Below are positions 17,701-25,903 of a stretch of DNA of 64,000 nt, in pieces. The notes beneath the pieces were generated by a model. The model was not told where the DNA came from. It did no database searches and worked only from the letters and a program-made list of their open reading frames with translations. The DNA is taken from assembly GCF_001662075.1 (NCBI RefSeq), contig NZ_LYPL01000013.1:1-64000 (forward strand), read 5' to 3'. How positions within the stretch are numbered: the stretch's first letter is position 1; every line of letters begins with the position of its first letter. The stretch comes from Rhizobium bangladeshense. GTDB lineage: Bacteria > Pseudomonadota > Alphaproteobacteria > Rhizobiales > Rhizobiaceae. The position numbers and the translations under genes are program-made.

Positions 17701-20700
17701 GGCATCCGGATCGGTGTCGTTGGTCAGCACGTTGCCGCTCGCAACCACGCCGCCCGAACCATTGGCCACCCCGCCCTTCTCGGTCGCATCCCCCGCATCG
17801 GCAACCGCCGTCGGCGTCGTGTTCGAGCTCGACGTCGTAAACATTACATCGACCCAATAATTCGTCGACTGGAAGGTGCTTGTGGGGAACTGGCTGTTGT
17901 TGCCATAGCGGTAGACGCCGTTGCCGCTGGCCGGCGCCGTCAGGGGACCGCTGGTCACATTTGAAGTGAAGTAGTTGGTGGTCGTCGAATAACGGCCGCT
18001 ATTCGTGTGGTAAGACGCCGTGTAGGTTTGTCCCGCCGTCAATGCCACCGGACTGGTGAAATAGGCAGTCTGCCAGCCGCTGGTCGTCTCGTTCGTGAAG
18101 GTGAGGGTCGCAAGCCGCGTACCGGTGCTCGACCATAGTGAACCGGTATGCGTGCCGGTATCTTGGTCGCCCTTGTAGAACCGAATGCCGGTGACGGTGC
18201 CTGCCACAGATGTCTGGAATTTGACGCCGAGTTCAACGGCTGAGCTATCGTTGGTGTTGACGACCGCTGGCGTCGCCGAACCGAAGAGCGAGGTGTAATT
18301 CGGCCCGCTGACGGTGACCGTGCGTCCGGCCGAGGGTGTCTCCAGGTTGACATTATCGTCAACTGCGCGAGACCGGATTGTGTAGGTGCCCGCGGTCTGA
18401 GGCGACCAGGTATACGTCCAGTTCTCATCGCCCGTGGCCGGATGCCAGCTCGCCCCATTGTCGGTCGAAACCTCGACGCCGGCGATGACGCCGCCTCCCG
18501 TATCGGTAGCGGTGCCGGTTATCGTCACGGTAGATCCGACGGTCGCCGTGGCGGGCACCGTGATGACCGAAGTCGGTGCAGTATGATCCGAGGAAGCGGT
18601 TGCCGCGACGAGCCCGGATTGCAGTGTTCCCGGCTGAATGCCCATATCGGCGAGCAGATTGACCATGGCCTGCTGCACGCGCGGGTCCGTCGGCGTCGCC
18701 TGGAGGTCGTGATTGTCGCTCAGGCCCCATGTCCAGTAGACGGTGCCGGCGCCGAACACCAGCGCGCCGCTCGGAGCGCGATAGAGCGTCAGATTATGGG
18801 TCGAGACGCCATTGCCGGTCGTGTTTCCGTAATCGAGCAAATAGGTGCTGACCGGAACCGTCGTCGATGACAGCTTTACGAGACCGGCTGGATCGAAGCC
18901 GTTATCGACCGCTTCGTCCCACTCGTAACCAAGATAGTTCTTGGTGAGCGTCGCCGTCTGGCCGGGCTGAAGGTTGGCGACGCTCGTATTGCGCCAGAAA
19001 CGCAGATTGGCGTCGTCATAGGGAATTTTGATCGCCTGAAGATTGTTGCCGACATCGTCGACCTTGAACAACTGTCCGGTCAGTGAGTTTTCCGGGTTTC
19101 CGCCGCCAATCGCGGGTGGACTGAGACGCGGATCGCGGAAGGTGCCTGTCCATTCGTTGGAAGGGTCGATGCTGGCGCTGGGCGACCATGTCTCCTTGTA
19201 GGAGATCAGGGTGCGATAGGGCGTGCCGTCGGCGCTATAGGCATTGCCCCAGCGGGTGCGCCAGTAGACCTCGTTGCCGCTCCAGAACTGCAGGTTGACG
19301 CCCGCGTCGCGGGCGGCCTCGACATTGGTTCGCTGCTGTCCGGACCAATATTCGTCGTGACCGGCATCGATATAGGTCTTGTGATTGAGCAAGAGGCTGC
19401 CGTAGCGGTCGACGTCGACCCCCGCCATGTAGGAAACGTCATAACCGTTCTGCTCCAGCCAGTAGATGCCCGCATATTCGGCGCCGAACAGATAGTCCTG
19501 CGGGCCGGCAAAGGTGCCGACCCCGCCCCGGGTCGCAATCGGTCTGTTGTAGCTGACCGCATAGGCGCGACCAGCACCCTGCCCGGTCGCCGGACCGTTG
19601 CCGCCATAGAAGTTTGCGCCGCCCCAACCGTTGTAGGCCTGCCAGGTTTGGTCGGCGGTCTGGAAGACGATGTCGCTTTGGCTGCTGTCATCACGCACGA
19701 TGAACGGGATATGATTTGAGCCGGACGTGCCATCCTGACGCACGAGCTTGGCGATATAGACGCCTGAGACGGCATCCTCAGGTACGGTCCACGAAGCCGA
19801 GACAGCCCAGTTTCCCGCGTCCACCGTGCCTGTCGTGGCATTGCGCAGCGGATTGGGCTGGGTCTGCAAACCGGTGCGCTGCATGGTCGCGACCTTGCGG
19901 GCGCCCATGCCGCCATAATAGCCAAGGCGATAAATATCGATCCGGTAGTTGGTGGAATTCGTATTGATCTTGAAGCTGATCGTCTTGCCGTTGTCGACGC
20001 TGATATCGGTCGCAAACCCTTCGATGTTGGAGCTGCCGGCACCGACAATGCCCCACTCGCTTTCCGGATTACCCTGCTTCTGATTTTCCAGGACGATCGC
20101 GTTGCTGGCCGCAGCGGCCGCGGCTGCCTGATTTTGTGTCGTCAGCGACCGCTGCGTCGTCGGTGACATTGTCACCGAGCCGGAGAGGACGCCGACACCC
20201 TTGGTGTTGGTGCCCTTTCCGGTCTCACCGCCGCCCGGCAAGGACCCGTTAAAGGCGGCCGTTGTTTCCGTCCAACTTGCCGTTCCGCGCCAGCCCGAGA
20301 GGGGCGACAGGTTTCGATCGAGAAGCGGGTCGCTGATCGAGGCGGCAATGGCCTGCTTGGCCGTCGACACAAAGTCCGGCCCTGCGGTCAGCTTGGTCCC
20401 TGGCAGTTGCCCGTCCTGTTGGAGCATGGCGCCGCCATGCGCCCAATCGAGAATTCGCGTGGGGGACGTAAAGTAGCCGCACCCGCAGACGCCAAAGGGC
20501 ATGCCGAACGCCAGTGAATTCGCTCCAGCATGCTGGGCGCTCGCCTGCGCTGACGGGCTCGATTCGAGAATGACGACGTTGCCCGAGGGCGCACGCTCGC
20601 TCGCCACCGCAGAATCCAGCCCCGAGCCTGTCGGTGCGGAGCTCTGCGGCAGATAAGGAGCCAGAGGATCGTCGCCGATGAGGTTCATTCCAGCGTAGGC

Positions 20701-21141
20701 GCGATAAGGCGGCGATTGATATCCGAATGCGACCCCGTTCGCGTTCACGTTGAAGCCTGCAAAACCCGGCGCATGGGCGAACAACCGCGACGCAACCGTA
20801 GCGCCTTCCCGGTCCCCCGTCTCGCCATTTGCTGCGAAAGCGTTGAACAAGGCCGGCAGTGGGTGAGCGATACTGTCCTGACCGTCCGGATCGGCGATCA
20901 CGCCCGTCCGATGTTCAGCGTCGTGTTCGTTGAGCGCCGGCTTATTGTTGGGATCGTCGACGAGCGCGCCATCATACTTGTTTCCATCCGCTGTTTGCGA
21001 GGATGCCGCAAGTTGCGCACTATCCGCGCGCCTTTCGGCAGGCTTGCGCGGCTTTCCCTTTTCGCCGGCTGCCAACCACCGAGGAATCAACGAATCCACC
21101 AGGAGTGAGCGCGACGTCCACCGACGAGCGTTGCGATACAT
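14791..21141 (-). CDS. giant secreted protein 2: dimethylformamidase-like domain plus DUF4082, VCBS and cadherin-like repeats
   Basis: This protein has about 2116 residues. ATG 21141 sits behind AAGAGGTG; an upstream GTG at 21150 is less likely. The N-terminal 345 residues are unrelated to giant 1. A dimethylformamidase-like domain (about 350-860) then shares TWQAYNGWGGANFY, GHDEYWSG and FWSGNEVYW with it, followed by an Ig-like segment. The rest alternates three DUF4082 modules with three VCBS-type units (NDTDPDAGDTK...SGAYSYTINES...FSYTMRDSGG) and three cadherin-like units (LPSWLSFNASTRTFSGTP). It ends in YYADVVFRPQLAA. There is no Sec signal and no RTX nonapeptides; type I secretion is inferred. 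The repeats are nearly identical at DNA level. Confidence 0.83.
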   Translation of the reverse strand: MYRNARRWTSRSLLVDSLIPRWLAAGEKGKPRKPAERRADSAQLAASSQTADGNKYDGALVDDPNNKPALNEHDAEHRTGVIADPDGQDSIAHPLPALFNAFAANGETGDREGATVASRLFAHAPGFAGFNVNANGVAFGYQSPPYRAYAGMNLIGDDPLAPYLPQSSAPTGSGLDSAVASERAPSGNVVILESSPSAQASAQHAGANSLAFGMPFGVCGCGYFTSPTRILDWAHGGAMLQQDGQLPGTKLTAGPDFVSTAKQAIAASISDPLLDRNLSPLSGWRGTASWTETTAAFNGSLPGGGETGKGTNTKGVGVLSGSVTMSPTTQRSLTTQNQAAAAAAASNAIVLENQKQGNPESEWGIVGAGSSNIEGFATDISVDNGKTISFKINTNSTNYRIDIYRLGYYGGMGARKVATMQRTGLQTQPNPLRNATTGTVDAGNWAVSASWTVPEDAVSGVYIAKLVRQDGTSGSNHIPFIVRDDSSQSDIVFQTADQTWQAYNGWGGANFYGGNGPATGQGAGRAYAVSYNRPIATRGGVGTFAGPQDYLFGAEYAGIYWLEQNGYDVSYMAGVDVDRYGSLLLNHKTYIDAGHDEYWSGQQRTNVEAARDAGVNLQFWSGNEVYWRTRWGNAYSADGTPYRTLISYKETWSPSASIDPSNEWTGTFRDPRLSPPAIGGGNPENSLTGQLFKVDDVGNNLQAIKIPYDDANLRFWRNTSVANLQPGQTATLTKNYLGYEWDEAVDNGFDPAGLVKLSSTTVPVSTYLLDYGNTTGNGVSTHNLTLYRAPSGALVFGAGTVYWTWGLSDNHDLQATPTDPRVQQAMVNLLADMGIQPGTLQSGLVAATASSDHTAPTSVITVPATATVGSTVTITGTATDTGGGVIAGVEVSTDNGASWHPATGDENWTYTWSPQTAGTYTIRSRAVDDNVNLETPSAGRTVTVSGPNYTSLFGSATPAVVNTNDSSAVELGVKFQTSVAGTVTGIRFYKGDQDTGTHTGSLWSSTGTRLATLTFTNETTSGWQTAYFTSPVALTAGQTYTASYHTNSGRYSTTTNYFTSNVTSGPLTAPASGNGVYRYGNNSQFPTSTFQSTNYWVDVMFTTSSSNTTPTAVADAGDATEKGGVANGSGGVVASGNVLTNDTDPDAGDTKTVSAVRFGTTSGTLGSALNGTYGSLVLNASGAYSYTINESNTAVQALRQSTNTLSDVFSYTMRDSGGATATANLTITIHGANDAPVLAVQTTTQNATVGSAFSFTLPTTTFSDVDSGDTLAYAATAADGTALPSWLSFNASTRTFSGTPTATGTYGVRVTATDLGGLAANETFNIAVSTSGNTPPTAVADAGDATEKGGVTNGSGGVVASGNVLTNDTDPDAGDTKTVTAIRFGTTSGTLGSALNGTYGSLVLNASGAYSYTINESNTAVQALRQSTNTLSDVFSYTMRDSGGATATANLTITIHGANDAPVLAVQTTTQNATVGSAFSFTLPTATFTDVDSGDTLAYAATAADGTALPSWLSFNASTRTFSGTPTATGTYGVRVTATDLGGLAANETFNIAVSTTPTTYSLFSASSTPAQTNLNDGQQLELGVKFTSNVAGDVTGIKFYRSANDNGQNVVDLWTSTGTKLATATFTNTTASGWQTVNFATPVTIAANTTYVASYHTTGAYVATNNFFTTAVTSGPLTATASGNGVYAYGGSATTGIFPNATYNAANYWADVVFRPGSTTPGNTTPTAVADAGDATEKGGVTNGSGGVVASGNVLTNDTDPDAGDTKTVTAIRFGTTSGTLGSALNGTYGSLVLNASGAYSYTINESNTAVQALRQSTNTLSDVFSYTMRDSGGATATANLTITIHGANDAPVLAVQTTTQNATVGSAFSFTLPTATFTDVDSGDTLAYAATAADGTALPSWLSFNASTRTFSGTPTATGTYGVRVTATDLGGLAANETFNIAVSTTPTTYSLFSASSTPAQTNLNDGQQLELGVKFTSNVAGDVTGIKFYRSANDNGQNVVDLWTTTGTRLATATFTNTTASGWQTVNFATPVTIAANTTYVASYHTTGAYVATNNFFTSAVTNGPLTAPSSAVAGGNGVYAYGGSATTGLFPTNTFNSANYYADVVFRPQLAA
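15263..15930. repeat. long direct repeat, copy A (668 bp identical to 16436-17103)
   Basis: Reading line by line, this stretch matches 16436-17103 base for base at an offset of 1173 (391 codons). It covers a cadherin-like unit and a VCBS unit of giant protein 2. The match weakens only at 15931/17104 and before 15263/16436. Identity at synonymous positions points to recent duplication or gene conversion. Confidence 0.9.
16436..17103. repeat. long direct repeat, copy B
   Basis: This is the second copy of the 668-base unit described at 15263-15930. Flanking DUF4082-encoding sequence (about 16200-16435) is also very similar to 15027-15262 but carries scattered differences. Confidence 0.9.
17155..17830. 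repeat. diverged third copy of the VCBS/cadherin-like unit
   Basis: This copy lies 678 bases (226 codons) from copy B. About 295 bases (17375-17670) look identical to copies A and B. The remainder differs by scattered substitutions, including a changed stretch at 17671-17690. It lacks the DUF4082 module between it and copy B. Confidence 0.8.
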
Positions 21142-21708
21142 GGCCGGCACCTCTTGCGTGATTAACGGGACCGAATCTCTAACAATCGTTCGGCATGCGG
21201 CCCTGAATTGTAGTCGAAAAACACCAGGGTATGTCCTACGCCTTTCGCTCTACCGGCGGCATCCTTTGGGCAAACGGGCTCGCTGCCCGCTGAGGCGCTG
21301 GATCAGAGGCACCAGGGCGAAGTTCAGCGCGCCCTGTGCAGGCTCGAAGCCGCGGCAGTGCCGACGCCGCCGGTCATCATCCGGCAAAAACGACGATCCG
21401 AGCAGAAAGGCACTGCCGGCAAGGTTGCGGCCCCTCAAAGCGAGCGCGCCTATTCCTGCGTGCAGAACCCGTTGATTTTCCCCGGTCTATAGCTTCGCGT
21501 CGCGCCGAGGATATATGTTTCTACCCAATTTAGCCTGAAGGACCTCCCCACCTCATCAATATTGATGTGGCAAAGCAAACGACCTCCACCTTCCTCAAGG
21601 CTTCGCCAGACTGCACACTGGCGATGCAGCGTCGGACTGGCGTCCGGCGTGTGAACAGCGTTCAGGCATCGTATCAGCGTCCGTGTAAGAATGTTTTGCA
21701 GGCGAGCC
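21142..21708. promoter_or_regulatory. divergent promoter region between secretion locus and EPS locus
   Basis: About 560 bases without a convincing gene lie between giant protein 2 (minus strand) and the ExoF-like gene (plus strand). The right part is AT-richer and contains the perfect 14-base palindrome CATCAATATTGATG at 21554-21567, about 140 bases before the ExoF-like start. Promoters for both directions must lie here, but no clear -35/-10 pair could be fixed. Confidence 0.5.
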
Positions 21709-23025
21709 ATGTATATCAATCTATCGCACCGTACCCCGCGCGTGTTCTTTCGCGCGACGTTCGTCATCAGTGCACTCGTCTTTCTTGCCGGAGCTGTACC
21801 GCCAGCTCTCGCCGACAGCTCCCCCTTGACTCCACAAACGAAGATCCGCCTGACGGTCGTGCAATGGATACCGTCCAAGGGCCAGTTTGAACGGTGGGAT
21901 GGGATTGGCGGCGAATATACGGTTTCGGATGCAGGCATAGTCTCCCTGCCCTTTCTAGGGTCGCTGGCGGTTGGAAATCTGGACAATGAGGGCCTCACCA
22001 ACGAGATCGGCAAGCGTCTTCAAGCGAAGATGGGTCTAGCCCAGGCACCTGCCGTAACCATCGATATCCTCAACTATCCCTCCATTTACGTCGTCGGAGA
22101 CGTGATGGCGCCGGGAGAATACAAGTTTCATTCGGGCTTGAGCGTCCTGCAATCGCTCGCAATGAGCGGCGGTCCGTTGCGGGCTGCGGCGCAGCAGCAA
22201 TCGGAGACGATCAAGCTTGCCGGCGATCTGCGGGAAATCGACCACGCGCTGCTGCGCAGCGCGGCAAAGCTCGCGCGGCTGCAAGCGGAGATGACCGGCG
22301 CGAAGGAGATCGTCTTCGATCAACCGCCCGCTGCCGACCGGCAATATGCCGAGAGCATCTACCAGGAGGAGCGAGTCATTTTTCAGGCCCGTGCAAGCGC
22401 GCTAGACAAACAGTCGGTGGCCCTCGTCGAATTGCGCAATCTCTTGAGCGCGGAAATCGAGACGCTGGAAGAAAAGCTGAAAGGCTCGGACGACAATATC
22501 CAGTCGGTCGAGGACCAGCTTACGAGTGTGAGAACGCTGGTCCAGAAGGGTCTGACGATCACCTCACGCCAGATGGATCTGGAACGATTGCTGACCACCT
22601 ATCGCTCCGACCGGCTCGACCTCGTCACCGCCATCATGCGGGGTCGCCAGGCGATCAATGAGACGACGCGCAATCTCGAGGGACTTTCCGACAATCGCCG
22701 CAGCGACAACGCTTCCGAAGTGCAGGCGGAGAGGGCGAATCTCGATCAGCTCAAACTGAAGCGTGACACCACGCAACAACTGCTTCTCGAAGAAGTGTCG
22801 AACGGCGCGCGCGCGATGACCCGCAGCGATGAACTGCCGCTGACGTTCAGCGTCAGCCGGCGGCACAAGGGTGGGGTCAATCAGTTCCCGGCCTCCGAAA
22901 CGACGGAACTGGCGCCGGGCGACGTGGTCAGGGTCACCCGGGCCCGCTTCGCCGATGCACCATCCAAAGACGACGCTGCGCTGCCTGTTCAGACAGAGGC
23001 GCATGTCAGTCAGGCAAGCCGGTGA
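21709..23025 (+). CDS. ExoF-like outer-membrane polysaccharide export protein
   Basis: This protein of about 438 residues starts at MYINLSH, behind AGGCGAG; an in-frame ATG at 21691 adds six residues. It has an N-terminal signal peptide (FVISALVFLAGAVPPALA) and a Poly_export/Wza-like domain (GGEYTVSDAGIVSLPFLGSL). An SLBB-type segment follows (YVVGDVMAPGEYKFHSGLSVLQSLAMSGG). The remaining half is a long predicted coiled coil, as in rhizobial ExoF proteins. It would form or gate the outer-membrane exit for the polysaccharide, working with the Wzc/ExoP-like protein at 45026. The flippase gene follows 79 bases downstream. Confidence 0.85.
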   Translation: MYINLSHRTPRVFFRATFVISALVFLAGAVPPALADSSPLTPQTKIRLTVVQWIPSKGQFERWDGIGGEYTVSDAGIVSLPFLGSLAVGNLDNEGLTNEIGKRLQAKMGLAQAPAVTIDILNYPSIYVVGDVMAPGEYKFHSGLSVLQSLAMSGGPLRAAAQQQSETIKLAGDLREIDHALLRSAAKLARLQAEMTGAKEIVFDQPPAADRQYAESIYQEERVIFQARASALDKQSVALVELRNLLSAEIETLEEKLKGSDDNIQSVEDQLTSVRTLVQKGLTITSRQMDLERLLTTYRSDRLDLVTAIMRGRQAINETTRNLEGLSDNRRSDNASEVQAERANLDQLKLKRDTTQQLLLEEVSNGARAMTRSDELPLTFSVSRRHKGGVNQFPASETTELAPGDVVRVTRARFADAPSKDDAALPVQTEAHVSQASR

Positions 23026-23104
23026 ACAGCGGAACGCATGTGCTGCAATCGAGCCCGCGGCAGGCGATTGAACGCAAACCCAGGGTGAACGGCTGGGGCT
23101 TTCG

Positions 23105-24613
23105 ATGACGTTGAGGATGATCCCGCCCAGCAGCCCGACCTACACCCAGATCCTCAAATCGACGATGCTGATGGGTGGCTCTTCCCTCGTCAACGTTGCC
23201 CTCGGCATTATCAGAAACAAAGCCATGGCTGTCCTGCTTGGGCCGGAAGGCGTGGGACTGATGGGCCTTTACGGGTCGATCCTCGATATCGCCCAGGCGA
23301 TTGCCGGGCTCGGCGTGGGCAGCAGCGGCGTGCGCCAGATTGCCGAAGCTGCAGGCACCGATGACGCGGAGAGGATCGCACGATCAGCAACGGCGCTGAG
23401 ACGCATATCGATGGTGCTCGGACTGCTCGGTGCGCTCCTCCTCGCCGCCCTGGCATTTCCCGTCTCGAATTTCACTTTCGGCGACTACCAGCATGCCGGC
23501 GGCATTGCATTGCTGTCACTGGCAATCTTCTTTCGGCTGGTCTCTGCCGGGCAGACAGCACTGATCCAGGGCCTGCGGGGCATTGCCGATCTTGCCCGCA
23601 TCAACGTGCTCGCCGGGTTTTTCGGCACGGCCGTCAGCATCCCGCTGATCTATCTGTTCGGCCTGCAGGCGATCGCCCCGTCCCTGGTGGTGATTGCGGC
23701 GGCTTCAATCCTTCCGACCTGGTGGTACAGCCGGCGGATCTCGCCGCATCCCTCGCCAATGCCCACGCGCCAGTTCGGCCGGGAAGTGTCTGCACTGCTC
23801 AGGCTCGGATTCGTCTTCATGGCGAGCGGGCTCCTGACCTTCGGTGCGGCTTATGCCGTCCGCCTCATCGTGCTGAAGGAGGGCGGCGTCATGGCGGCTG
23901 GATTGTACCAGGCGGCGTGGGGCCTCGGCGGTCTCTATGCCGGCTTCATCCTGCAGGCGATGGGAACGGATTTTTATCCCCGCCTGACCGCGGCAGCCGA
24001 CAACAATGCCGAATGCAATCGGCTGGTCAATGAACAGGCGGAAATCAGCATGCTGCTCGCTGGCCCCGGCCTGCTCGGAACGCTGACGCTCGCGCCGCTC
24101 ATGATGAACCTGTTCTATTCGGCGGATTTTCATGGCGCAGTCGATCTTCTGCGCTGGATCTGCCTTGGCATGATGCTGCGGATTATTTCCTGGCCGATGG
24201 GTTTCATCGTCGTTGCCAAGCGTACCCAGGCGATTTTCTTCTGGACGGAAGTTGCAGCGGCGGTCGTGCATGTCGGGCTTGCCTGGCTCTTGGTATTGCT
24301 GCTCGGCACCCAAGGCGCCGGCATGGCGTTTTTCGGCCTTTATGTCTGGCACAGCATCCTGATCTACGTGATCGTGCGGACGCTGACCGGTTTTCGCTGG
24401 TCCGCCGCCAATCGCAGACACGCGCTGCTTTTCCTGCCCGCATCGGGACTGGTGTTCCTGATGTTCTCGATCGTGCCGCTCTGGCCGGCGACGATGATCG
24501 GCTTCGTCGCCGTCATTATCTGCGGGCTCTATTCGCTGCGTATGCTGATCGACCTGCTCCCGCCGGAGTCCGTGCCAGCAATCATCCGCGGCTGGATCAC
24601 GAAATCTGCATAA
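23105..24613 (+). CDS. Wzx-type polysaccharide/O-antigen flippase
   Basis: This 502-residue, strongly hydrophobic protein has about 12 predicted membrane helices spread over its length. It belongs to the polysaccharide-transporter/MATE-like flippase group: the N-terminus ILKSTMLMGGSSLVNVALGIIRNKAMAVLLGPEGVGLMGLY is typical of WzxE/O-antigen translocase proteins. It would move the undecaprenyl-linked repeat unit across the inner membrane for polymerisation. It is probably cotranscribed with the ExoF-like gene. Its last codons and TAA form part of a 25-bp perfect hairpin. Confidence 0.87.
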   Translation: MTLRMIPPSSPTYTQILKSTMLMGGSSLVNVALGIIRNKAMAVLLGPEGVGLMGLYGSILDIAQAIAGLGVGSSGVRQIAEAAGTDDAERIARSATALRRISMVLGLLGALLLAALAFPVSNFTFGDYQHAGGIALLSLAIFFRLVSAGQTALIQGLRGIADLARINVLAGFFGTAVSIPLIYLFGLQAIAPSLVVIAAASILPTWWYSRRISPHPSPMPTRQFGREVSALLRLGFVFMASGLLTFGAAYAVRLIVLKEGGVMAAGLYQAAWGLGGLYAGFILQAMGTDFYPRLTAAADNNAECNRLVNEQAEISMLLAGPGLLGTLTLAPLMMNLFYSADFHGAVDLLRWICLGMMLRIISWPMGFIVVAKRTQAIFFWTEVAAAVVHVGLAWLLVLLLGTQGAGMAFFGLYVWHSILIYVIVRTLTGFRWSAANRRHALLFLPASGLVFLMFSIVPLWPATMIGFVAVIICGLYSLRMLIDLLPPESVPAIIRGWITKSA

Positions 24614-24663
24614 CCAACAATGCGCGCATCCGCAGATACGCGCATTGTTGGTTATGCAGATTT
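24602..24663. terminator. bidirectional terminator, 25-bp perfect stem
   Basis: Arms 24602-24626 and 24639-24663 are exact reverse complements with a 12-base loop (24627-24638). The left arm starts with AAATCTGCATAA, so it includes the last three codons and the TAA stop (24611-24613) of the flippase gene. The right arm ends in ATTT. It lies between two convergent genes (flippase stop 24613, aminotransferase stop 24686) and can act on both strands. The stem is unusually long for a terminator. Confidence 0.75.
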
Positions 24664-24685
24664 GTCGTGTCGGGCAAATGCCGGT

Positions 24686-25903
24686 TCAGGCGACCGCGAC
24701 ATCCATGGCACGTTGATCGCCGGCGGCTCCGACGGTCACTTCCGCAAGGGCTGCGCGAAGTGCCTCAACAACCCGGTCCATGTCAGACGCCGTCATCTGG
24801 GCGTAGAGCGGCAGGATAATCGTTTGCTGCTGCGCAGATGTGCTTCGCGTCAGGCTCGTGGCAGCGCGGTGGGTACGCTCACCGGAATAGGCTCCCTCCA
24901 GGTGAATGTTCATCACACCACGCCGGGTCGAGATGCCCTGGTCGAGCAGGCTCTGCATGACGGCCCGCTGGTCGACCGTGTCGGACAACCTCACGCAGAA
25001 ACTCTGCCAGTTGCTTCGAGCCCAGCCCGGCTCGACCGGCAGAGAAAGCCCTGAAATCGTCGACAGGCGTTCGCAATATTGCTCAGCAAGCAGCCGGCGC
25101 TGGGCAACCAACTCCGGCAGCCGCCGCAGCTGCTCGCGTCCGACGGCGGCCTGAAGGTCGGTCATCCGGTAATTGTAGCCCAGCTCGTCATAATCCTCGA
25201 AAATCACCTGCTTCGAGCCGTGGCGGACGGCATCCGTGACGCTCATGCCATGCTGGCGCCACAGCCGGAATTTCCGGTCATATTCGGCATTGGCCGTGGT
25301 CAACATGCCGCCATCGCCCGTGGTGACGACCTTTCTCGGGTGGAAGGAGAAGCAGGCAATGTCGCCATGCGGCTTGCCGATCTTTTCCCAGCGGCCGTCC
25401 CACAGGATTTCGCTTCCCGTCGCGCAGGCCGCATCTTCGATGACCGGGACCCCGTGGCGCTTGCCGAGCTCGACGACAGGCCGCAGATCACAAGGCATCC
25501 CAAGCTGATGCACACACAGGATTGCCTTGGTGCGGGGCGTGATGGCCGTTTCGATCAGGCTGGGATCGATGTTGTAGCCATCGGCCTCGATGTCGACAAA
25601 TACGGGCACCGCATTGCAATATCGAATGGCGTTCGCGGTTGCGATAAACGAATGGCTGACCGTGATGACCTCGTCGCCGGCGCTTACGCCGACCGCCATC
25701 AGGGCCAAATGCAGCGCAGTCGTGCAGTTGGATACGGCACAGGCGTGTGCCGCGCCGACATAGGCCGCGAATTCACGCTCGAAAGCGGCGACTTCGGGCC
25801 CCTGGGTCACCCATCCCGATAGAATAACGCGGCGCGCGGCCTCAGCCTCTTCCTCTCCGAGGACGGGTTTGGCGACAGGGATCGTGGATAATAACGGGCT
25901 CAT
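24686..25903 (-). CDS. DegT/DnrJ/EryC1/StrS-family sugar aminotransferase
   Basis: This 405-residue PLP enzyme should transfer an amino group to a nucleotide-linked keto sugar. It shows the family pattern GxEVAAFEREFAAYVG, the SNCTTALHLAL PLP-phosphate region, VIEDAACATGS, and the Schiff-base lysine in FSFHPRK (about K191). ATG 25903 gives a 4-base ATGA overlap with the epimerase stop; the frame extends to 25945 without a better start. It is the last gene of the six-gene coupled operon that begins at 30220. The exact sugar (3-amino or 4-amino) cannot be told from sequence alone. Confidence 0.87.
   Translation of the reverse strand: MSPLLSTIPVAKPVLGEEEAEAARRVILSGWVTQGPEVAAFEREFAAYVGAAHACAVSNCTTALHLALMAVGVSAGDEVITVSHSFIATANAIRYCNAVPVFVDIEADGYNIDPSLIETAITPRTKAILCVHQLGMPCDLRPVVELGKRHGVPVIEDAACATGSEILWDGRWEKIGKPHGDIACFSFHPRKVVTTGDGGMLTTANAEYDRKFRLWRQHGMSVTDAVRHGSKQVIFEDYDELGYNYRMTDLQAAVGREQLRRLPELVAQRRLLAEQYCERLSTISGLSLPVEPGWARSNWQSFCVRLSDTVDQRAVMQSLLDQGISTRRGVMNIHLEGAYSGERTHRAATSLTRSTSAQQQTIILPLYAQMTASDMDRVVEALRAALAEVTVGAAGDQRAMDVAVA

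Noticed and set aside
15000..17850. Possible CRISPR or satellite array
   Set aside because: The repeats are long in-frame coding modules (226 and 391 codons), with no short spacers.
8950..17857. Many long open frames on the plus strand and in the other minus-strand frames within the two giant genes
   Set aside because: They repeat along with the repeats, are extremely rich in Arg, Gly, His or Gln, and show no recognisable domains; they are by-products of GC-rich repeats.
7969..21141. RTX calcium-binding nonapeptides in the giant proteins
   Set aside because: GGxGxDxUx-type repeats were looked for and not seen; glycine-rich runs belong to DUF4082 and cadherin/VCBS units.
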